This document shows positions 56,641 to 64,000 of a stretch of 64,000 nt of DNA, piece by piece. The notes under the pieces were generated by a model. It did not search any database and had not been told where the DNA came from. It saw only the letters and a list, made by a program, of their open reading frames with translations. This stretch comes from Chaunax sp. Z400 (lineage: Eukaryota > Chordata > Actinopteri > Lophiiformes > Chaunacidae), in NCBI GenBank assembly GCA_037577475.1, contig CM075184.1:10497594-10561593 (forward strand), read 5' to 3'. Both the position numbers and the translations under genes were made by a program. Numbering within the stretch: the first letter of the stretch is position 1; the number at the start of each line of letters is the position of its first letter.

Positions 56641-59600
56641 AGTCCCCAACAAATGCACTGTTACTCCTATTTGAGCAATATGTGGGGGGAAAACGACAGC
56701 CCTGCTGCTTTTATTTATTTATTTTTTGGATATGAAACTGTATATTTGTGACATGTTTTAAAGCTAGCCATTTTGAATAGCAGCAAATGAGCTTGAACCA
56801 CAGACAAGGTGGAGAAGTCAGAAAGTATTGAGAGATGACCCTACACCACGTTGCTAGTCATGTTCTTTACCCTGGGATTTGTTGGAAATAAGAGAAACAT
56901 AAGAGGAATATTTTGCCATAGTTTGACCTCATGCAAACACAGCCCTTTGCAGACTATCAGAATATAAATACAAGAGCTTAGATGTGTGTTCCAAACTCAA
57001 ACATCTTTCATGATGAAAGGCAGCGTGAAACAAAGAGAGATGAGACCATCTAAGTACCAGTGCTGGTAAAGGAGTCAGAGTAATATGGGAAAGGATGAGC
57101 CTCTCCATCTCTAGTGTAATGAAGAAAGACTGAGAGGGATTGCATGGGCCAACAGCATCTGAAGACGGAGCCATTTGCTATTCAGCGGGTGTTACATTTC
57201 AGACTGAGCAAGTAAAGACCTACAGCGCATGAGGTTAGATTGCAAAAAGACAAGAGGAGCACAAGGTTAAACGCCTCTCCTCTTGCTCCTTATCCCCTAA
57301 ATGACATAGCTCATTCATACAAGCAGCTCTTATTCAAGGGCACCAGCAGGTCTTGTGAAAGACTACAATCAGACTTGGATGACAGTCTTATGAAGACACT
57401 GGGTGGAATAAACAAAAAGAGGAGAATGAAAAGCTGCCTGGTGAAATGGCATTTAATTAAAGACTTCATCACTGTCCAAAAACGACATCTGTACAAGGCA
57501 ACTGTCGGAAAATATTTTTCTTTATATTATAGTACAGGGGTTAAAGGAAGGCGGTTCTTGCTGAGATTTCCCTCATGTATACAGCAGGAGGGATTTGGAC
57601 AGAAATAAATATAAAAGTTGTTCTTCTCACGCTGTAATTCTTTAAACCTGTTGGCAAACACCATGAGACGAAACATAAAACTGAGCCGTCTGGGCCTTTT
57701 CGCAGTAAATAAGTGCTGATCAGCTAAACAAGACCATATCAAATTGGAATCCGTAAAAAGGAGTTGGTAGAAAAGAAAGAATGCGTATAATCAGTGGAAA
57801 TGGAGCTGAAGTCTTCATACACCTGTTTTAGATGTGTTTGATATGGTGTAGTCCTTGAGGAGCAACACTGACTTCAGTCACTGGCTTATTACTGTATGCA
57901 GTAGAAATGGATAACTAAATGAAAGTGCACTACAGGCCTTTCTCTTCTCCAGATTTCAATCTTGGGAACCAAAATCATTTACTCACATCAAGAGGCTGCT
58001 TTGTAAACCACCCAAAGGCATCGCATCTGACACTGAGTTTATTTATTCATAATACGTTCGCACAGACACTTGAACAACAAGTGGATTTGTGTCTGAACAG
58101 CTGCCAACACCAAGGTGCACCTAAACACATCTGCACTTGGAAACTTTTCCACACTGGGGAAGGGAACATCTCCTACCATGATTTGCTACAATGTGACAGT
58201 TTTTCCTTGATTAGAAGTCCTTTACGGTAAAATGATTCCATTCATTGCGAGAGGTAGGGAAATAATTAAGGTGAAACTCACTAAGGATTTCTCTTCTAAT
58301 TGGCCATATGGACTGGAAAGAAAAGTTTTATTGTTTTCTTTTGTCTTTCAGAGCAGATGTGCAGGGTCTTAGACTTTTGGCTTTGGAAACACTGCCATCT
58401 CTCCCTTGACTATTCCAACCATAATTACTATACCATGTATGATGCTATTTTAGTCCATGCTAAGGTTAGAAAGTTAACTACAGTCACAATTTTCCTTCAC
58501 TTGTCAACAGGCTGCTCTGACAGATGTGACGTCAGTTTGATGTATGACCTGATGTTTCTACTCTTTACATCCTTCCTGTCTTCTCTGAAGGCTTAGTTTG
58601 ACTTTGTTGACTTCTTTCTATTTCTCTACTTTCACAGTCCTTTACCACTTCATATATGTAGTTTACATTAACATTTTGTATTGGGACATTCTGCATATCT
58701 TTTCTTTGTTTTGGGGGGAATTTGCTTAATAGAATTATGAGATGCTTTGAGTTATTTTCAAGAGATAAATTAAAGATGGATAATTTATGTGGTCATGTGT
58801 TTTCTATAATCGGATAGATCATCTCATGGCAGTCAAATAAGCTGTGTGATGAGCTGTATCATAAATCATAAAAAGAGATGGAAACTATACTCTAGTTTCC
58901 ATAGAATATTATACTGAATTATTGTACCTTTAAAGAAATTTCACTTAAGTAAAAGAACTTAAAACTAATAATTAAGTCAGCTAAAAACGACTCCGATTAC
59001 ATTTTTACATTTTTTTCAGTTTCTCTTAAATTAAAACAAAAAACACATTTAGACTATAGATGCATTAAATGTCAATCTTAACACTCATGCAGCACCATTA
59101 TAAAACCGAGCCCTTGCATCCAAACGCCCTATAAATCCATTTGTATATGCAGATTTTGCAGCCTGTGCATGCCACTGATTATGAATTATTAATACACCGT
59201 GGTCTTCTTCTGTATAACCTCACTAGAATGAACCAGAGACGAGACAAACAAATGACCAAACATATTAAAATCGGTACGGACACCGCAAGTTACATGAGGC
59301 AACAGAAATGCAATGACTGACACTTTAACAGCAGAATAAAACATCACCAAAACCGACGTCACATAGATAAAGAATATAAACTCCACAGCAGCAGCAACAC
59401 ATACATTTTGAACCAAAAAGAGTTTCACAGTTTAACACTACAAAGAACACATACTCAAAACGCCACGTTGCTAATGGATGTAAACCCGAGGCCTGTTCGG
59501 CAGTGTTTGTTCTGTTTGCTGTCGTGTCTCGACAGAAAACAATTGGCAAAAATTAAACTTCTGATGTATCCTTGCACATTTTTAAATGTGTATCCTCCTG

Positions 59601-60059
59601 TTCATCCTCCCGCCAATCACATTGATGCTTATCAGAGATCTAGTGTTGTTTTATAGTGTTTGTAGAAGTCATGTCATACTTGATATTGACATCCAGCAAG
59701 AAAAGAAATCTCAGTTGCCGCCTTTTATTATTCCCACTTTGTCCTCAGCAGCTTGCCATAGAAACTTTGTGACAAACTGAAGCTCCCTGGCAGAGCACAA
59801 GCGTTCCAACACTTACACATGTCGAGAGTGTGATTTATAATCCAAGAAACACCAAAACAGTCAAATATTTCTACAATATGACAAAACAAGTGAAATAACT
59901 CACAGATATTGTTTTTCTTCTTTTAATTTATATGTGTTAAACTGGGATTTTGGCTTGCAGTAGAAAAGGAGGAGGTTTTCCAGGACCCATGTGATCCCTC
60001 TGTAATTGCACAGTTAATGCCAGAAGCAAGACCTGAATAGAGTTTAGTGTCATTTTTGT
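56641..60059. other. Non-coding, no gene seen
   Basis: Long AT-rich unique interval. Frames of 122 (57240-57608), 103 (57919-58230) and 98 (58300-58596) codons on the plus strand give no recognisable domain and lack shared frame or splice context. A TTTATTTATTTATTTTTT patch lies at 56709-56726. Confidence 0.45.
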
Positions 60060-60620
60060 CTTTGATGTAGGTATCTAGAGCCAAGCCAACATTTTTAAAT
60101 GACTGTCACCTGCTGTGCTGCTGTATATCCCCGAGGGAGGCTGTGATCATTGACAGATTGCTGCAAATCAGACAGACGCTTGACTACCTCTCAATGACAG
60201 AACCCTCGCTGCTGGGGGGAAGTTCCTTTTTCTAATTATCCGTATTTTTGTATAGATTTCAGTGAGAATGTTCAGACATGAATACATGAAGGTGGTTAAT
60301 GTCATGGTGTCCAGCCCACAGGATATCAAAACACAGCTTTGACTCTTTTCTGTGCTATAAGCAGAGATTCAAGGGCAATTTCTGCATGTGTCGGCATCTT
60401 AATTGCAGCATGTCTTGCCTATTTCCTTAATAAAATTATGCAAATCGAGTTGTGGTGTAAAAAAGACCCTGAAAAGTGCAAGCAAATAGCTGCTTCATTA
60501 CCAATTACAAGTGCAAATTGCCTCAGCTTTAAAATTAATCCACCAAAGCTGGAACCTTTGCACCCCAAAGCTGCTTTAAAGATGAAGCATTCTCTGATCT
60601 TATCTGAGTGTCTAGGATGG
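60060..60620. promoter_or_regulatory. Candidate conserved non-coding block with octamer
   Basis: Unique DNA with ATGCAAAT octamer at 60438-60445 (context TAAAATTATGCAAATCGAG), AATTGCAGCATGTC, CATTACCAATTACAAGTGCA and AAAATTAATCCACC. The octamer is the classic POU-domain site. A 124-codon frame (60339-60713) crosses it but has no domain. Confidence 0.35.
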
Positions 60621-61684
60621 AAAAAAGACCTCTCTCATTTACCTGGCTTGTTGGTGACAATACTGTGCCTTAGCAGCAATGGTAGGAGTCATTTTGAAAG
60701 GGGAAGACAGTGACTGTGGTAAGAACCTTTTAGGGAGTGTGGGTGGTGAGTTTTAGTGGATTAGACACAATCCCAATTTGCCTACTGCAAATCACCATTA
60801 AGCAGGCAAAATGGAGAGATTTACGTGTCATTTACATATGCATGATGATGACAGACACAGAGGCTTTATTTTTTCGGTAATGTTCAACAACTTCAGGCTT
60901 GTTTTGCTGTTTGTTATTCCAGTGAGGATAGAGCATAACTTCTTGGTCAATCAGGGACAAGAAAACAGACCCACAGTTTGAAGTCCACCATTCCTGCACT
61001 GGAGTCACATGTGGATTAAGTTATTACTGGTTCAAAATAAACATTTGCTGCTGTACATTAAAAGTGTCAAACACAGGGTAACACAATGTAGCATTTATAG
61101 TGAAGCTGTCAGAGTAAACAGGTATTTTTCCCAGAGGTTAATGCTGTTATCATTACTGATGTGTCTACAAACAGGGTCATGTTCGGCATTTCTTCTTATA
61201 GTTTATTGAATTTCAAATATATAAACCACATTTAAGTACAAAGTACAAAAAAAACAAATGCTAAAAGGTAAATAAAATGATTGAGAAAAACAAGTAACAC
61301 TAATGAACAATAACCAAAGTATCAGTATTAACATGACATGTGAAGACATGCTTTGTTTCCCTTGCTGAGCCATAGTCACATCCACCCAACATGACATGTT
61401 CTGCATTGCAGTGTTTCTTCTTTTTCTGATGTTATGATCCTGATTATTTCAGTCCTGGATTTAGTGACGAATATCACTTAAGTAAAAATATTCCCTACCA
61501 AACAATTCAAAAGTGACAGGACTAAAACTATTGTATATTGTATGATTTAGTTACTGTTACTTATGCAATAATGTGCAGGCAGCATTGAGGTGTTGAGAAT
61601 TCAGACTATTTTGTATACTAGTGGTTTTCCCCTCTTAACTGTACTGCATTTGCAACAACAAATACATGTATCGATGAAACATAA
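60621..61684. other. Non-coding, nothing recognised
   Basis: AT-rich unique sequence; no gene. Confidence 0.5.
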
Positions 61685-61930
61685 CTTCCTGTTTTATGCT
61701 CAAGAGATCATGTTTATTTGACTGAATGAAACACTACATTAATGCACAACACTAGAGGCACAAGGAGGTCGTTGGCAAGCATGACGAGCATTCCTGGTTC
61801 AGGACTGCAACACCAGAATCCACGTTTGAGTCAGGCGTCCAGGTAAGGTTGAATACATTTGGGAATGATTGTGGTTTCAGTGAAATGTTAGAGAATTGAA
61901 TAAAATACACTGTCAGTCAATATTTTACAG
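61685..61930. repeat. Old dispersed repeat, copy 2
   Basis: AGAGATCATGTTTATTTGAC TGAATGAAACACTACATTAA, ACTAGAGGCACAAGGAGGTC GTTGG and the end GAATTGAATAAAATACACTG TCAGTCAATATTTTAC match landmarks of 1975-2445 in order and orientation. It is shorter, lacking the A-rich middle. Confidence 0.6.
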
Positions 61931-62689
61931 ATCCTTTTTGTATCGACACGTTTTACGACTTCGACGTACCTTAATAACATCACCTCTTCATGTCATGAGA
62001 CAACATAATTTCTAGGTGACAGGACTGACAATAACGTAGCATGAAAAGGAAATATCTAAAGTACAAGTTCCAGACCTCTTTTGTGCTGTTGAGCTGCGTT
62101 TCTAGGGGTGAGTTCCTGTTTTCTTTATTTAGTGATTGCGCATTAGGACGTACATGTGCATCTGAGCAATGCTTTGCACCGTAACATTCCAGAATACTGC
62201 AATGCGCCAGCAAAGGCAGGGAGGGAGACTGCAAGGTACTGTAATACACATGGATGTAGACGGAGCTGGATTTAAAATGGCATTTCGGATGTTTTATAAG
62301 GAATGAAATGCATTTGATCCATTAGACCTAAGAATACCCACAGTGAGGTTTGGTAACACTGAATGTACACAAAACTAAACTATTGTTTACAAGAAAAACT
62401 CCACAGGGCATCTTAAAGTGCAGTATTGAAATGTAATACATTCCTCCAACGCTCAGGGCCTCTGAGTGGTTTATACTGTGGGAAGCTCTAGCAGATCGAC
62501 AGACCATCAGTTGTGCTACTATTATAAACCTGGTCGTTAATCAGAATGCAGTTTTTAGCGGCTCACAGGGCCTGGATGTAGAGATAAGGGAAGTGTTTTT
62601 GCAGTGTGTCTTCAGCCATTATTCACAGAGGCTCCATGCAAAGACGAGTATATTGTTTTACAATCTTTACCAAGTACGAAGAAGTCCAG
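61931..62689. other. Non-coding, nothing recognised
   Basis: Mixed unique sequence; the 89-codon minus-strand frame 61980-62249 has no recognisable domain. Confidence 0.5.
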
Positions 62690-62960
62690 CAACAGCCAAT
62701 CTAGTTTGCAATGACTGTGGGTTTTCCACCACTGACTTGGCATTTGCATAATGGAATTATGGGCTCAGCCATGCTATGTCTTTAGTGGACCATTAGGCAG
62801 GCCTTTACTGGATTGTAATTAGTGGCTTCTGCCCTTCACCTTCATTAGCATGCAAATGAAAATTCTGAACACGAAGAAATATTTGGCACATTGGGAGAAA
62901 AATGCCAAAGTGATTAACAGGCAGTCCGTAGTGGAATTGTCTATTTCTATCTATCACAGT
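62690..62960. promoter_or_regulatory. Candidate enhancer with paired octamers and homeodomain site
   Basis: ATTTGCAT at 62742-62749 is an inverted octamer and ATGCAAAT at 62850-62857 is a forward octamer, 100 bases apart. Between them is GGATTGTAATTAGTGGC (TAATTA core, 62812-62828). The block is unique, repeat-free and without long frames. Octamer plus homeodomain clusters are typical of neural and pluripotency enhancers bound by POU factors. That use here is inference. Confidence 0.42.
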
Positions 62961-64000
62961 TTAGAGCACTTGAAATGAGACATTGCAGAGTGGTCGAGTC
63001 CTAACAGGTTGATCTGACAAGCAGCAGCTAAAATGACTAATGACTGAGATTCTGAACCAAGAGTCGCTGGACTTCATCGGAAAAAATTCAACCTAGCAAG
63101 ATGCATTTAGCCTTTAATCCTGCAATTTATTCTCTTTTAAATAGAAGCCATTTATACACACTTAAACCGCTCCGTTCTTCCTGTGCATTCAGACAACACA
63201 CAGTCCCCCCTAGATATTTTTAACCCTACCTAAAAAGACGTTGTACTCTAAACCATCTAGTGCAATTTGTAAATCTAATGCACTCATTTGAATTAAACAC
63301 TACTTACCATGAATACCATTGAACTTTGAAGACATGTCAGACAGGACCCTGCCAAAAGTAGCCTTTGACAGATACGCATTAATCATAGCAGGAAGCCGAG
63401 TGAAAACATCCTTTCAGCAGTGGCACATGTCAGAGAGGGGTGAAGACTGGGGGTCACTCCTCTTTTCTTAACCCTGTCTAATTAAGAGTTGAAAGTCAAA
63501 CAGGCTGAAGGCAGAACAGGTAGCTTTACGCTAACACACTGTCAAGTGTATATAGCTGTAAATTAATTCAATACGTATAGGCCTTCTGTGAGGATAGATA
63601 AGTTCATACAGTACTACAGCTTTTAGTCATTATTTACCTAATTAACACTTTCTGAGCAGTCATTGTCTGTGGTGTCAATGCAGGAACATGATATACAATA
63701 ATTCACAATTAAATAAATTAAACTGTAACAGGAGAATCCTCGTTAGTTCTGGTTATACATTTGTATAAACATAGAGAATATGTTCTGAACACAAAGTCAG
63801 ATGACAAACTGTAAACAATCATGAATCTATATTTGAAATAATGAATAATAATTTAAAGCTTGTGTTTTATTATGACTAACTATGGAGCAAAGTTTTGTTT
63901 TTTAACGATATTTTACTAAGGATAGTATTGCTAAATATGATATATATATATATACAGTATATATCCCTTCATCATCATCATCAGTTGAGCAATATGCTTC
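62961..64000. other. Non-coding, nothing recognised
   Basis: AT-rich unique sequence to the window edge, with a (TA)n run at about 63940-63964. No gene is seen. Confidence 0.5.

Noticed and set aside
60339..60713. 124-codon frame with a hydrophobic N-terminal stretch
   Set aside because: The hydrophobic segment is not followed by any recognisable domain, and the region looks like octamer-bearing regulatory DNA.

Overview
The window reads as vertebrate nuclear DNA, almost certainly from a spiny-rayed (acanthomorph) teleost fish. The base composition is AT-leaning, there are many (GT)n/(AC)n and (GATA)n microsatellites, and several interspersed repeats resemble families I know from perch-like fish genomes. 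These include a CAGTGGTGGAAGAAGTA-ended DNA transposon, a tRNA-headed SINE, a 'TTTATATAGCGC...AATCACAAC' element and LTRs ending near TTTGGGTCC. Nothing prokaryotic is present: no operons, no ribosome-binding-site-led genes, no CRISPR array. Family names are from memory and were not checked by search.

I find no protein-coding gene I would defend. The open reading frames are short (at most about 150 codons). Most lie in microsatellites, repeats or random AT-rich sequence, and none gives a protein domain I recognise. One 60-codon frame at 41.7 kb directly follows a good splice-acceptor-like sequence and is recorded as a weak candidate only. No rRNA, tRNA, snRNA or known microRNA was recognised. 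The simplest reading is a gene desert or one very large intron.

Layout. 0-8 kb: simple repeats, an old dispersed repeat, an AT-rich homeodomain/POU-site-like block (2.5-3.0 kb) and a terminal-inverted-repeat transposon (6.89-8.03 kb) carrying a second repeat in three degenerate units. 8.9-10.3 kb: two blocks that look like conserved regulatory DNA, separated by a retroelement tail. 11.6-12.7 kb: AC-rich and poly-C tracts. 16-24 kb: a short telomere-like tract, several repeats, and a probable solo LTR inserted in a GATA microsatellite (22.40-22.95 kb). 25.3-30 kb: a regulatory-looking block, an LTR/promoter-like stretch, a composite repeat and another regulatory-looking block. 34-39 kb: a SINE, a second copy of the composite repeat, and a head-to-head pair of related LTR-like elements forming a large inverted repeat (37.94-38.95 kb). 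41-46 kb: regulatory-looking blocks and several teleost repeats. 47.5-54.3 kb: the densest run of regulatory-looking unique DNA, cut by long GT tracts. 55.5-56.5 kb: a cluster of abutting old repeats. 60-63 kb: two blocks with octamer (ATGCAAAT) sites.

The main biological suggestion, which is inference, is that the unique blocks are enhancers or other conserved non-coding elements of a distant developmental regulator, with mobile elements accumulated between them. I did not find a convincing undescribed gene system. The most unusual structures are the head-to-head LTR pair, the solo LTR in a microsatellite, and the paired-octamer block at 62.7-62.9 kb.
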